64,000 nucleotides of DNA from assembly GCF_017968885.1 (NCBI RefSeq), contig NZ_CP072913.1, positions 3,084,001 to 3,148,000 on the forward strand. Reading direction: 5' to 3'. The notes below the pieces were generated by a model, which worked only from the letters and a program-made list of their open reading frames with translations, was not told the origin of the DNA and did no database searches. This DNA comes from Pseudomonas sp. Tri1 (GTDB lineage: Bacteria; Pseudomonadota; Gammaproteobacteria; Pseudomonadales; Pseudomonadaceae). Of the stretch, positions 29,943 to 39,278 are shown in pieces. A program made the position numbers and the translations under genes. Every line of letters starts with the position of its first letter. Position 1 is the stretch's first letter.

Positions 29943-30856
29943 ACGTCGTCGAGATCGAAGGCGTCAGCCAGCACTATGGCGATGTCGCCGTGCTGCGCGG
30001 GCTCAACCTGAACCTGGCCCAGGGCGAAGTGCTCGGCCTGTTCGGGCACAACGGTGCGGGCAAGACCACCACCATGAAGTTGATCCTCGGTCTGCTGCGG
30101 GCCAGCGAAGGCCAGGTGCGCGTCTTCGGCCGTGAACCCAGCGATCCCAGCGTGCGGCAGATGCTCGGCTACCTGCCGGAGAACGTCATGTTCTACCCGC
30201 AGTTGAGTGGGCTGGAAACCCTGCGTCACTTCGCCCGGCTCAAAGGCGCAGCGCCGCAGCAGGTCGAGCGTCTGTTGGAGGAGGTAGGGTTGGCATACGC
30301 GGCCCGGCGTCGCGTGCGGACCTACTCCAAGGGCATGCGTCAACGCCTGGGCCTGGCGCAGGCCTTGCTCGGCCAGCCGCGTCTGTTGCTGCTGGACGAA
30401 CCGACCGTTGGCCTGGACCCCATCGCCACCCAGGATCTCTATCAACTGCTCGATCGCCTGCGTTGGCAGGGCACCAGCATCATTCTTTGCTCCCATGTCC
30501 TGCCGGGCGTCGAGGCACACATCAACCGCGCCGCGATCCTGACCCAGGGGCGCCTGTTGGCCTTGGGCAGTCTGGCTCGGTTGCGCGAAGACGCAGGGTT
30601 GCCGACCCTGATTCGCGCTTCGGGGTTGGCCCGTTCTGCACAGTTGCTGCAACGCTGGCGCAGCGAGGGGCATGTCACCCAGGGCTGGGGCGCCGAGGGT
30701 CTGCAGGTGTCCGCGCCGGACGGCAGCAAGCTCGTCTTGCTGCGGCAGTTGCTGGCCCAGGACACCCCCACGGACGTGGAGATCAAGCCACCGTCCCTGG
30801 AGGACCTGTACCGCCATTACATGGTCCGCGCGGCGGCCGAGGAGGCCAGCTCATGA
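29939..30856 (+). CDS. nosF: NosF, ATPase of the NosDFY copper-maturation ABC complex
   Basis: 305 residues from a TTG start (TTGA overlap with the nosD stop) with AGGAGG seven bases upstream. I prefer this over upstream in-frame ATGs, which lie deep inside nosD. Walker [10 protein letters not shown], signature YSKGMRQR, Walker [14 protein letters not shown]. Energises the NosDFY transporter that feeds NosZ maturation. Confidence 0.94.
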   Translation: MNVVEIEGVSQHYGDVAVLRGLNLNLAQGEVLGLFGHNGAGKTTTMKLILGLLRASEGQVRVFGREPSDPSVRQMLGYLPENVMFYPQLSGLETLRHFARLKGAAPQQVERLLEEVGLAYAARRRVRTYSKGMRQRLGLAQALLGQPRLLLLDEPTVGLDPIATQDLYQLLDRLRWQGTSIILCSHVLPGVEAHINRAAILTQGRLLALGSLARLREDAGLPTLIRASGLARSAQLLQRWRSEGHVTQGWGAEGLQVSAPDGSKLVLLRQLLAQDTPTDVEIKPPSLEDLYRHYMVRAAAEEASS

Positions 30857-31683
30857 ACCCGATCTGGAACATGGCCCGCAAGGAATTCAGTGATGGCCTG
30901 CGTAATCGCTGGTTGCTGGCGATCAGTCTGTTGTTCGCGGTATTGGCCATTGGCATCGCCTGGCTCGGCGCGGCGGCCTCCGGCCAATTGGGGTTTACCT
31001 CTGTGCCTGCGACGGTGGCGAGCCTGGCCAGCCTGGCAACGTTCCTGATGCCTTTGATCGCCTTGCTCTTGGCCTACGACGCGATTGTCGGCGAAGACGA
31101 GAGCGGCACCCTGCTGCTGTTGCTCACCTATCCGTTGGGGCGCGGTCAGTTGCTGCTGGGCAAGTTCGTTGGCCATGGCTTGATCCTGACCCTGGCGACG
31201 CTGATTGGTTTCGGTTGCGCGATGTTGGCCATTGCCCTGTTGGTGGACGATATCGAGCTGAGCCTGCTGCTCTGGGCTTTCGGCCGCTTCATGTTGTCCA
31301 CCACCTTGCTTGGCTGGGGCTTTCTCGGGCTGGCCTATGTGCTGAGCAGTCTCTCGGCGGAAAAGTCTACCGCCGCCGGGTTGGCGCTGGGGGTGTGGTT
31401 TTTCTTTGTGATGGTGTTCGACCTGGTGCTGCTGGCGCTATTGGTGCTCAGCGAGGGCCGGTTCAGCCCGGATCTGTTGCCGTGGTTGCTGCTGTTCAAC
31501 CCTACGGATGTGTATCGGCTGATTAATCTGTCGGGCTTCGATCCTGCGTCCACTGGCGCCGCGGTGCTGACCCTGGGCAGCGACCTGCCGGTGTCGGGGC
31601 CTTTGCTCTGGTTGTGCCTATGGCTGTGGGTGGCAGTGCCGTTGTGGTTGGCTTATCGGTTGTTCAATCGCCGGTGCCCGTGA
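30853..31683 (+). CDS. nosY: NosY, permease of the NosDFY complex
   Basis: 276 residues from the ATG in the ATGA overlap with nosF. About six membrane helices (for example [20 protein letters not shown] and [26 protein letters not shown]). The [14 protein letters not shown] loop after the second helix is typical of NosY/ABC-2 permeases. Longer in-frame readings begin inside nosF and are not credible. Confidence 0.94.
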   Translation: MNPIWNMARKEFSDGLRNRWLLAISLLFAVLAIGIAWLGAAASGQLGFTSVPATVASLASLATFLMPLIALLLAYDAIVGEDESGTLLLLLTYPLGRGQLLLGKFVGHGLILTLATLIGFGCAMLAIALLVDDIELSLLLWAFGRFMLSTTLLGWGFLGLAYVLSSLSAEKSTAAGLALGVWFFFVMVFDLVLLALLVLSEGRFSPDLLPWLLLFNPTDVYRLINLSGFDPASTGAAVLTLGSDLPVSGPLLWLCLWLWVAVPLWLAYRLFNRRCP

Positions 31684-31714
31684 TTTCTGATGGTTATAAA
31701 AGGAGCATGCAACG

Positions 31715-32242
31715 ATGAACAGGGTGTACTTCAAGGCGAGCCGCCTTCTGGCCGGGGTGTTGATGTGCCTGGCGCTGGTGGCGTGCGACAAGGCCCCGTC
31801 ACCGCCGGCCAGCAAGGCGGCGCTGGCGTTTCATCCCAGTGACGAGTGCCACGTCTGTGGCATGGTCATCAATGACTTTCCCGGACCCAAGGGCGCCGCA
31901 GTCGCTGCTGGCAGCGTCAAGAAATTCTGCTCGCCAGCGGAAATGCTTGGCTGGTGGCTACAGCCAGAGAATCACCGTGACGATGTGAAGTTGTACGTCC
32001 ACGACATGGGGTACAGCCATTGGGATACGCCGGATGATGCGCACCTGATCGATGCCAGGACCGCCTATTTTGTGATCGGCTCCGGGCTCAAGGGTGCCAT
32101 GGGTGTGGTATTGGCCTCGTTCTCCGACGCCCAGGCGGCGGAAAAACTCGCCAGGGACACCGGCGGCCGGGTGTTGCGTCTGGAAGACATCGATCAACAG
32201 TTGTTGGGGCAGGCTACGGCCATGTCGCCGATGAGTCATTGA
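31715..32242 (+). CDS. nosL: NosL, outer-membrane copper chaperone lipoprotein
   Basis: 175 residues with a lipoprotein signal (LLAGVLMCLALVAC, Cys24) and the copper-binding CHVCGM motif, the family hallmark. It delivers Cu(I) to apo-NosZ via NosDFY. AAAAGGAG precedes the ATG. Last gene of the cluster; nosX/apbE is not present, so the flavin transferase for NosR must be encoded elsewhere. Confidence 0.95.
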   Translation: MNRVYFKASRLLAGVLMCLALVACDKAPSPPASKAALAFHPSDECHVCGMVINDFPGPKGAAVAAGSVKKFCSPAEMLGWWLQPENHRDDVKLYVHDMGYSHWDTPDDAHLIDARTAYFVIGSGLKGAMGVVLASFSDAQAAEKLARDTGGRVLRLEDIDQQLLGQATAMSPMSH

Positions 32243-32284
32243 GGAGCTGGCCCTGGGGGACAGAAGACTCATATTCACCTAACC

Positions 32285-32375
32285 CTGTGGGAGCGTGCTT
32301 GTTCGCGATAGCGGTGGTTCAGTTTGCAGGGGTGGCTGTGCCGCCGTCATCGCGAGCAAGCTCGCTCCACATTGC
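32285..32375. repeat. Inverted pair of REP elements (BIME) after nosL
   Basis: A degenerate CTGTGGGAGCGTGCTTGTTCGCGAT unit is followed about 40 bp later by its inverted partner ATCGCGAGCAAGCTCGCTCCACA. These are the GTGGGAGCGAGC-type REPs of fluorescent pseudomonads. The spacer holds no gene. Confidence 0.8.
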
Positions 32376-32438
32376 TTGGTGCAGGGAAAGAGATCTATAT
32401 CCCCCAAATCACCTGTGGGAGAAAGATGCGAGCTGGTT

Positions 32439-35012
32439 CTATAACCACCTTGGTGTGGTGAAAAACGAGGCCATTTCCGAGCGGGCCAGGGCTGAGCCGA
32501 AGTAGGGGCCTTGTACATGGTCGCAGGCCACGCTGCGCAGTTGGCTGAATTGCCGGGCGTTCTCGATGCCCTCGGCGGTGACCATCAGCCCAACACTGCG
32601 GCTCAACCGGATCATCGCCAGGACGCCTTCCTGGTCATGCTCCAAGCCCAGCTGCGCGAGGATGTTGCGATCGAAACGGATGCCATCGAACGGTTGGTTC
32701 AATACTTCGCGAAGGGAGGCGATGCTGGTGCCGAACTTGTCGATGTTGATTCGCACGCCGAGGTCTTTGAGGGCATGAAGGGTACGCGCAACGACCTTAT
32801 GATCGGTCAACAGAACCCCTTCGGCCACTTCCAGGGTCAGTCGATGAGGGGCCAGGCCGCTCGCGTCAAGGGCCGTTCGCACCTGGTCTAGCAGAAAGCT
32901 GCTGCTGAACCACTTGGGCGAAACCGCGACGGATACGTTGACGGTGACCGGCCAGGTTGCCGCTTCCTCACAGACGTTGATCAGTACCCAGGTTCCCAGT
33001 TCTTCCAACTGGCCCGATGCTTCAGCCACCGGTATGAAGTCTGAACCACCCAGTTCGCCCTTCTCGGGATGATGCCAGATGGTCTGGGCTTCAAAGCCAT
33101 GCAACTGCTCGGCGCTCACGTTGAAACGCGGCAAATAGCGCAACTCCAACTGGTCCTCGTGCATCGCCTGGCGCAGTTGCTGCTCGTATCGACGTCGGTC
33201 GCGGGCCATATTCCCCATGGCCTCTACATACACGCGCCAGGTATTGCGACCCGCCGCCTTAGCTGCATACAAGGCGATATCGGAGTGGCGCAACAGTTCA
33301 TCGGCCCGCTCGCCGCCGGGTTGCGACCAGGCAACGCCGATGCTCACCCCCAGGTACAACGTATTGCCGTCCAGATGCATCGGTCGCTGCATGCAATCGA
33401 TCAGGCGCTCGCAGAGTTGATCGAGATCGTGCGCATCGCCAGGGTTAGGCATGACAATGACAAACTCATCACCACCCAGACGGGCCACCAGGTCAGTGCT
33501 GCGCACGTTTTGCTGAAGGATATGGGCCACTTCCTTCAGCACTTTATCGCCCACGGCATGACCCAGCGAGTCATTGACCGGCTTGAAGCGGTCCATGTCC
33601 AGGTTCAACAGCGCCAGCGGTACACCATTCGCCGGGTCCAGATGTTCGCTGAGGCAGTCAAACAAACGGTTGCGGTTCGCCAGGCCAGTCAGCGGGTCGT
33701 GCAGCGAAAGATGTTTGATCTGCGCTAGCGCCCGCAACTCCTCGGTGATATCGGTGGCGGTGCCGCGAAAGCCCAAAGCGCCGGCTTCGATGGCCCGCAC
33801 CGACAGCTTGCAGGTGCGTATGCGCTGGTTGCGCGCGGTGTACTCGCATAGCAGCGGGGCGGATGAGGCGCTGTCGGCACCGCCGAGCAACCATTGGGAA
33901 ATCGAAATCGACCCGCCGTGGGGATGAAGCAGGCGGTGGAGGGGCTTGCCCAACCAATCGGTGGGGCTGAACCCGGTCACTTGTTCAAAACGGTCGGACA
34001 GGTAGGTCAGCGTTCCTGTCGAGTCGATCTCCCACAACCAGTCAGACGACACCTCGGCAATGTCTCGGAAACGCTCCTCACTGCGCTCCAAAGCCTTGCG
34101 GTGGGCCAGCAGGCTGGTGTACTGGCGTTCCTGGGCCCGAAGCATGGCCAGGGCATGGCGCAACACGGCCAATGCCAGGATTCCAAGAAAGAGTAATGCC
34201 AGGGCCAGCAAGGGCAGCAATATCTTGCGCAGATCCTTGCCCGGCGTCGCCGGCCACCAGGCCAGGGCCTCCTGGGTCTGCTGGTCAAGCGATACCTGGG
34301 CTGTCCCGACCTGGCCGGGCACACGGGTAATGTGGGCGTTGGGCAGGGCAAAGTCCCGCGCCAGGTTTTGCAGGGATGCAGAATCGAGGACTTTCACGAA
34401 CAGCAGCAGGCTGGGCGGGCCGGGGATTTCGGCCACGCTGGCGTCGGTGCCGGTGGTGATGGCGGAAGTAGCGACGAACGCGGGCATACCGTCGTGATGC
34501 AACAGCTCGACGATGACTTCATCTCGGTTCTGCGCGGTGCTGGCTTTTTCCCGCAATGCACGCAGGTCACCAGTCAGCCAAGTGTCGGCATCGACTTCAC
34601 TCATCTGGCCATCGATCACTGAATAGACGGTTTTGCCGGTCGCAGATATGACAAACACTGCCTGGTAGCCGTAGAGCGAATAGACGCTGCTGCCGACGTT
34701 CTCCTGGTCGTAGGCCCATTCCTTGTCCATTTCGATGTGCAGATGCCGGTAGGCGTCGCTCCACTTGGAGTAATCGCTCAGGTCTCGGCCGATGCCAGTG
34801 CGAATGCCGTCGATGGCCCGCTGGGCAAAAAACAGGCTTTGTTCGCGGGCGCGCTGGTCCTGGGCTGCGGTAATGTTGAGCAGCACGGCGATCGCCAGGG
34901 CGGACATGACGAACAGCACGAGCATGATGGCCGGAAAGGTGCGGCGGGTGAAGCTTCGGGTTGGCGAGCCCGGAGAAAGAACGGTTGAGTCGTTGCCAGC
35001 ATCTTCAGTCAT
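32439..35012 (-). CDS. CHASE4-PAS-GGDEF-EAL membrane protein; EAL domain degenerate
   Basis: 857 residues from ATG 35012 (TTG 35030 is an alternative). A helix at about 20-45, a periplasmic CHASE4-type sensor (WSDAYRHLHIEMDKEWAYD, YSLYGYQAVFVI), a second helix near 270 (LLPLLALALLFLGILALAVL), then PAS, GGDEF and EAL. GGDEF is intact (RLGGDEFVIVMP). The EAL site reads EAQ instead of EAL, and the usual DDFGTGYSS appears as DKFGTSIAS, so metal-binding acids are lost. It should act as a diguanylate cyclase, with the EAL part a regulatory or binding domain. Monocistronic, divergent from leuA. Confidence 0.88.
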   Translation of the reverse strand: MTEDAGNDSTVLSPGSPTRSFTRRTFPAIMLVLFVMSALAIAVLLNITAAQDQRAREQSLFFAQRAIDGIRTGIGRDLSDYSKWSDAYRHLHIEMDKEWAYDQENVGSSVYSLYGYQAVFVISATGKTVYSVIDGQMSEVDADTWLTGDLRALREKASTAQNRDEVIVELLHHDGMPAFVATSAITTGTDASVAEIPGPPSLLLFVKVLDSASLQNLARDFALPNAHITRVPGQVGTAQVSLDQQTQEALAWWPATPGKDLRKILLPLLALALLFLGILALAVLRHALAMLRAQERQYTSLLAHRKALERSEERFRDIAEVSSDWLWEIDSTGTLTYLSDRFEQVTGFSPTDWLGKPLHRLLHPHGGSISISQWLLGGADSASSAPLLCEYTARNQRIRTCKLSVRAIEAGALGFRGTATDITEELRALAQIKHLSLHDPLTGLANRNRLFDCLSEHLDPANGVPLALLNLDMDRFKPVNDSLGHAVGDKVLKEVAHILQQNVRSTDLVARLGGDEFVIVMPNPGDAHDLDQLCERLIDCMQRPMHLDGNTLYLGVSIGVAWSQPGGERADELLRHSDIALYAAKAAGRNTWRVYVEAMGNMARDRRRYEQQLRQAMHEDQLELRYLPRFNVSAEQLHGFEAQTIWHHPEKGELGGSDFIPVAEASGQLEELGTWVLINVCEEAATWPVTVNVSVAVSPKWFSSSFLLDQVRTALDASGLAPHRLTLEVAEGVLLTDHKVVARTLHALKDLGVRINIDKFGTSIASLREVLNQPFDGIRFDRNILAQLGLEHDQEGVLAMIRLSRSVGLMVTAEGIENARQFSQLRSVACDHVQGPYFGSALARSEMASFFTTPRWL

Positions 35013-35339
35013 AAGTAAGTCATCAGCCAAAAAAGCGATTTCACCCGCACCTGTCCTTTATCGGCTGTAGGGCTGATTAACTTAGTCGTGATCATAATTG
35101 GTGCGCGTGGCAATGTTGCCTTGTGATGTTAAGGGGTTTGTTGTTAATTCGCTTGGAGTGATGATTTATTGCTGAAAGGTACCGGTTATTTATTGATTTT
35201 ATCTTGTTTATCAAGTTTTAAGACATTATTAGCAATCCTTGAGCAGCCTGCATTCTCTAGAATTCGCTTCATTGGATCCAATTTGGTTCGCCTCCTGCGA
35301 ATCGATCCAGTGACTTGTTGCCCTCAAGGAGACGAACGC
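35013..35339. promoter_or_regulatory. Divergent promoter/leader region between the GGDEF gene and leuA
   Basis: About 327 bp, AT-rich in the half nearer leuA. The leuA frame stays open upstream to 35169, but its translation there is not LeuA-like, and the ribosome site AAGGAG (35326-35331) marks the real start. I see no clear attenuator hairpin or leucine-rich leader peptide. Confidence 0.45.
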
Positions 35340-37046
35340 ATGATGCTCAGCGACCCTTCCGTCAAATACCGCCCTTTCTCCACCGTGGACCTGCCTGACC
35401 GGCAATGGCCGTCCAGGGTCCAGCGCCACGCACCGACCTGGTGCAGCGTCGACATGCGCGATGGCAACCAGGCACTGATCGAGCCTATGAACGCCGAGCG
35501 CAAACGCCGGTTCTTCGACTTGCTGGTCAAGACGGGCTTCAAGGAGATCGAGGTGGGTTTTCCTGCGGCTTCGCAGACCGATTTCGACTACGTACGCGAA
35601 TTGATCGAAGGCAACAAAATTCCATCGGACGTGACCATCCAGGTCATGACCCAGGCGCGTACACACTTGATCGAGCGAACCTTTGAAGCGCTGAAGGGCG
35701 CCCCGCGAGCTATTGTTCATGTCTACAACGCCACCGCTCCAGTCTTCCGCGATGTGGTATTTGGCGTCGACAAGGCCGGCTGCATCAAAATTGCCACCGA
35801 TGCGACCCGGGAAATCAAGGCGTTGATGCAGCAGAACCCGCAGACCGAATGGACGTTCCAGTATTCGCCGGAAACCTTCTGCTTCACCGAGCTGGATTTC
35901 GGCCTGGAGATTTGTGAAGCCGTGGCCGCGCAGTTCGAGCCCACCCCGCAGAATAAAATGATCCTCAATTTGCCGACCACCGTGGAGGTGTCTACGGCCA
36001 ACGTGTTTGCCGATCAGATCGAATGGTTCTGCCGCCACTTCAGCCGCATGGACAGCGTGATCATCAGCGTCCACCCGCACAACGACCGCGGCACAGGCGT
36101 CTCCACCGCCGAACAGGCTTGCCTGGCGGGTGCCCAGCGGGTGGAAGGGACGCTGTTTGGCAACGGTGAGCGCACTGGCAACGTCGATATCCTCACCTTG
36201 GCGATGAACCTCTACACCAGCGGGGTTTCCCCGCAGCTGGATTTTTCGGACATCGTGCATGTGCAGCGCGAGGTCGAATATTGCAATCAGTTGCCAACTC
36301 ACCCACGCCATCCCTATGCCGGCGAGCTGGTGTTCACGGCGTTCTCCGGTTCGCATCAGGACGCGATCAAGAAGGGCTTTGCCGCCCGCAATGCCCGTCC
36401 CGAAGGGTTTTGGGAAGTCCCTTACCTGCCCATCGACCCGGCGGACATGGGGCGTAGCTATGAGGCGGTCATTCGCGTCAACAGCCAGTCCGGCAAGGGC
36501 GGTGTGGCCTATCTGCTGGAGCAATACTGCATCGTCCTGCCGCGACGCCTGCAAATGGAGTTCAGTGGGCTGGTCCAGCAAGTGGCTGACGAAACGGGCC
36601 GGGAGATTACCAGCGAGATGATCCTGGAGTGCTTCACCGAGCAGTACCTCACCGAGGGGATGCCTTACCGGCTTGGCAAACCGCAAGTCGTCAGCGAAGG
36701 CGACACCACCTACATCGATGCACGGCTGGAAGGACCACAGGGCCAAGTGCACCTGGCCGGCGAGGGTAACGGCCCGTTGGCGGCCATGGTCGATGCGCTC
36801 GCCGCCTGTGGCGCCGACCTGGACATTGCCGATTACCACGAGCATGCCACACGCGATGGTGCCGAATCCGAAGCGATTGCCTACGTCGAGATCCGCCTGG
36901 GCACCCAGTTCATCTTCGGTGCCGCGCGCGATGGCAGCTTCCTGTCGGCGTCCTTGAAGGCCTTGGTGAGTGCCGTCAACCGGGCAACCCGCAGCGGTTT
37001 GCTGGGTGCGTTGAAGACCTCCGCGCCGGCCCGGGCCCCCTATTAA
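35340..37046 (+). CDS. leuA: 2-isopropylmalate synthase
   Basis: 568 residues. Catalyses acetyl-CoA + 2-oxoisovalerate to 2-isopropylmalate, the first committed step of leucine synthesis. The catalytic domain shows the RDGNQAL motif (family CDMRDGNQ), HPHNDRGTGV and NGERTGNVD. The C-terminal regulatory (LeuA dimer) domain gives leucine feedback. ATG 35340 has AAGGAG eight bases upstream; ATG 35343 is equally possible. This is the longer type-2 LeuA form usual in Pseudomonas. Followed by a REP hairpin. Confidence 0.96.
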   Translation: MMLSDPSVKYRPFSTVDLPDRQWPSRVQRHAPTWCSVDMRDGNQALIEPMNAERKRRFFDLLVKTGFKEIEVGFPAASQTDFDYVRELIEGNKIPSDVTIQVMTQARTHLIERTFEALKGAPRAIVHVYNATAPVFRDVVFGVDKAGCIKIATDATREIKALMQQNPQTEWTFQYSPETFCFTELDFGLEICEAVAAQFEPTPQNKMILNLPTTVEVSTANVFADQIEWFCRHFSRMDSVIISVHPHNDRGTGVSTAEQACLAGAQRVEGTLFGNGERTGNVDILTLAMNLYTSGVSPQLDFSDIVHVQREVEYCNQLPTHPRHPYAGELVFTAFSGSHQDAIKKGFAARNARPEGFWEVPYLPIDPADMGRSYEAVIRVNSQSGKGGVAYLLEQYCIVLPRRLQMEFSGLVQQVADETGREITSEMILECFTEQYLTEGMPYRLGKPQVVSEGDTTYIDARLEGPQGQVHLAGEGNGPLAAMVDALAACGADLDIADYHEHATRDGAESEAIAYVEIRLGTQFIFGAARDGSFLSASLKALVSAVNRATRSGLLGALKTSAPARAPY

Positions 37047-37055
37047 CGCGCAACG

Positions 37056-37081
37056 CTGTGGGAGCGAGCTTGCTCCCACAT
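37056..37081. repeat. Single REP hairpin after leuA
   Basis: TGTGGGAGCGAGCTTGCTCCCACA folds on itself and is followed by TGATTTT. It probably doubles as the leuA terminator. Confidence 0.75.
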
Positions 37082-37143
37082 GATTTTATGGGCTACAAGC
37101 TCCCTCGCCACAGGGTACTCGTCTGGCTTGATAGCGCTGTTGA

Positions 37144-38940
37144 TCACTCCGCCAACAACACCGCCGCATCGAACCCCACCCGCAAGTTGCCCCAATGGCG
37201 GCCGCCGAAGAAGAACGGTACGTCGATCTCGGTCATGATCTCCCCGGTGTCGCGCAGGTAAGTCTGGAGCAGGAAGCGCTGGACGTTGCCGGCTGCGCGC
37301 AGGCCAATCGGGTCGCCGAAGATCCGCTTGTTGCGGCACACCGGCAGGTCGACTGCGCGATCCCCCGTGGGCTGCTTCGACACCCAGCTGTTGTTCACCG
37401 GGCAATAGCCTTTGGTGTCGACAATGAACGACACCTTGCCACCCGGCGTGCTGCGGGTGAGCGTGTCGCATTCTTCCTGGCAGACCTGGGCAAAGCGTTC
37501 GGTATAGCTGGTCATGTACTGCTTGGGGTCGGTGCCGGGGATCAATTGGTAGTTCTGGTCGAATAGGTTGAGACCTTCCTTTTGCAGCGCTTCCAGGCGT
37601 ACCTGGAGGATGTCGCGGCACTGGCTGGCTCGGGTAATAGCGGCATCCAGCTTGCCGTGGCCGAGCACGAACCGACCCAACAGCGCCTGCACCTTTTCGG
37701 CAACGCCGGACAGGTCACGGGTGGCCGTCGCCGAGTGCTGCATGCGCTGGTCGATCAACTGGCTGTCGGCATGGATCTGCGTTACCCGTTCGTTGATGCC
37801 TGTGTTGCTGTCGGCGAACTGCTGGATGTGCGTGGCGATGTCCGCCAGTTTGCCGTTGGTGGATTCGAAATCGCCAATCATGCTTTCGAAATGACCGGAG
37901 GCGCGCTCCACCACTTTCTGGGTTTCCCGAGCGCTGTGGCTGATCTGGTTGGTCTGTTCGTGGGTGGAGCTGACTTCTTCAAGCATGGCGTCGATGTTGC
38001 GCGAGATATCGTCGGTGGCCCGGCTGACGTTCTGCGCCAGGGTCCGCACTTCATCGGCCACCACGGCGAAGCCGCGGCCGCTTTCGCCGGCTCGGGCGGC
38101 TTCGATGGCGGCGTTGAGGGCCAGCAGGTTGGTCTGGGCAGAGATCTGCTGGATCAGCCCGACGATGGACTTGATGCTTGAGGAACGCTGGTTCAAGGCG
38201 CCTACGAGGGTGGCGAATTCATTGAGGCTGCTGGAGATCTCGCTGATGTTGCCGGTCACTTCCAGCAGTTCGGAATAGGAGTCGCGGGCCATGCTCAGGT
38301 TCTGGGCGGTGGTGCTGGAGATGCCCTGGGTCTGGCGCGAGACTTCTTCGATGCGGCCCACGGCGGTGTTGCTCTGGTCCATCACTTCCTTGGCGAAGCG
38401 GGCCTGGTGGGTGGCGCTGTCGCTGGAGTCGCTGATGTTTTTCAGCGAACGCGCCGATTCGACGGCGATGTGCACGGTCAGCGCCTGGACATTACTGATG
38501 ATCTCCCGTTGCTTGGCCAGGAATCGGTTGCAGGTGCTGGCCAGTGTCCGAATCTCGTCGTGGGTCACCAGCGGCAGGTCCTTGGACAAGTCGCCTTCGC
38601 CGTTGGCGATCTCTTCCAGGGCCTTGGTCATGGCAGTGACGGGGCGCACGATGAGGTGGCGCAAGTACCAGACCATGAAGCTGATCATGCACAGCGACAG
38701 GAAGGCGCCGAAGAGCAGGGCGTGGGTGAGGCTGTCCAGCCGGGCCTCGATCTGCCCCAGCAAGGCGCTGTCCAACTGCGCGTTACGCAACTGCAGCACA
38801 ATCTCGGCGCGTGCGCTGAGCGCTACCCAATACAGCAGACCACTGACCAACACCAGCAGGAAAAGGCTCGACAGCTTTTTGGTGAGGGTATCGAAAAATT
38901 GCATCTCGATAGACTCGTACAAGGCCTTTAACGTCTGCAT
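37144..38940 (-). CDS. Methyl-accepting chemotaxis protein with an extra C-terminal sensory-type domain
   Basis: 598 residues from ATG 38940, which has AGGAG seven bases upstream (the frame extends to GTG 38967). Two N-terminal helices ([18 protein letters not shown] and [19 protein letters not shown]) flank only about 40 periplasmic residues. Then a HAMP domain and the MCP signalling hairpin ([21 protein letters not shown]). Unlike classic receptors, about 160 residues follow the signalling domain, with [15 protein letters not shown] and [16 protein letters not shown], resembling a Cache-like fold in the cytoplasm. Ligand unknown. Single gene. Confidence 0.87.
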   Translation of the reverse strand: MQTLKALYESIEMQFFDTLTKKLSSLFLLVLVSGLLYWVALSARAEIVLQLRNAQLDSALLGQIEARLDSLTHALLFGAFLSLCMISFMVWYLRHLIVRPVTAMTKALEEIANGEGDLSKDLPLVTHDEIRTLASTCNRFLAKQREIISNVQALTVHIAVESARSLKNISDSSDSATHQARFAKEVMDQSNTAVGRIEEVSRQTQGISSTTAQNLSMARDSYSELLEVTGNISEISSSLNEFATLVGALNQRSSSIKSIVGLIQQISAQTNLLALNAAIEAARAGESGRGFAVVADEVRTLAQNVSRATDDISRNIDAMLEEVSSTHEQTNQISHSARETQKVVERASGHFESMIGDFESTNGKLADIATHIQQFADSNTGINERVTQIHADSQLIDQRMQHSATATRDLSGVAEKVQALLGRFVLGHGKLDAAITRASQCRDILQVRLEALQKEGLNLFDQNYQLIPGTDPKQYMTSYTERFAQVCQEECDTLTRSTPGGKVSFIVDTKGYCPVNNSWVSKQPTGDRAVDLPVCRNKRIFGDPIGLRAAGNVQRFLLQTYLRDTGEIMTEIDVPFFFGGRHWGNLRVGFDAAVLLAE

Positions 38941-39065
38941 GCCGCTGCTCCTGGGCAAAAAAATCACTCAATGGAATACATTCGACCGCTGGCGACAAAG
39001 CTTTAGCGGGTTGAGGCGATTTGATATCACTTCGCGTTATTTAGCGTAGCCCAGCGCACTGACAA

Positions 39066-39157
39066 CCTGTGGGAGCGAGCTTGCTCGCGATGAGGGACCG
39101 ACAGCCAATGACGCTTTGACTGACATACCGCTATCGCGAGCCAGCTCGCCCCCACAA
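39066..39157. repeat. Inverted pair of REP elements
   Basis: CTGTGGGAGCGAGCTTGCTCGCGAT and, about 65 bp on, a divergent inverted copy ATCGCGAGCCAGCTCGCCCCCACA, upstream of the TonB receptor gene. Confidence 0.8.
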
Positions 39158-39220
39158 TGAGTTTGTGGTGGCTATCAGGGGGAGGCGAGCCAAGCGCAGG
39201 AGGAATAGAAAAGATTTACT

Positions 39221-39240
39221 GGGAATCGTTCTCAAAGTAT
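39221..39240 (+). promoter_or_regulatory. Possible Fur-type operator before the TonB receptor
   Basis: GGGAATCGTTCTCAAAGTAT has the GAATCGTTCTC flavour of Pseudomonas iron boxes but is not a full GATAATGATAATCATTATC match. It lies about 40 bp before the preferred start of the receptor gene. Confidence 0.35.
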
Positions 39241-39278
39241 ATTCGCTCTCATTAACATCCCCCAATGAGTGCAGCGTC

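Noticed and set aside
35169..35339. N-terminal extension of LeuA
   Set aside because: Residues before 35340 do not look like LeuA, and AAGGAG supports the ATG at 35340.
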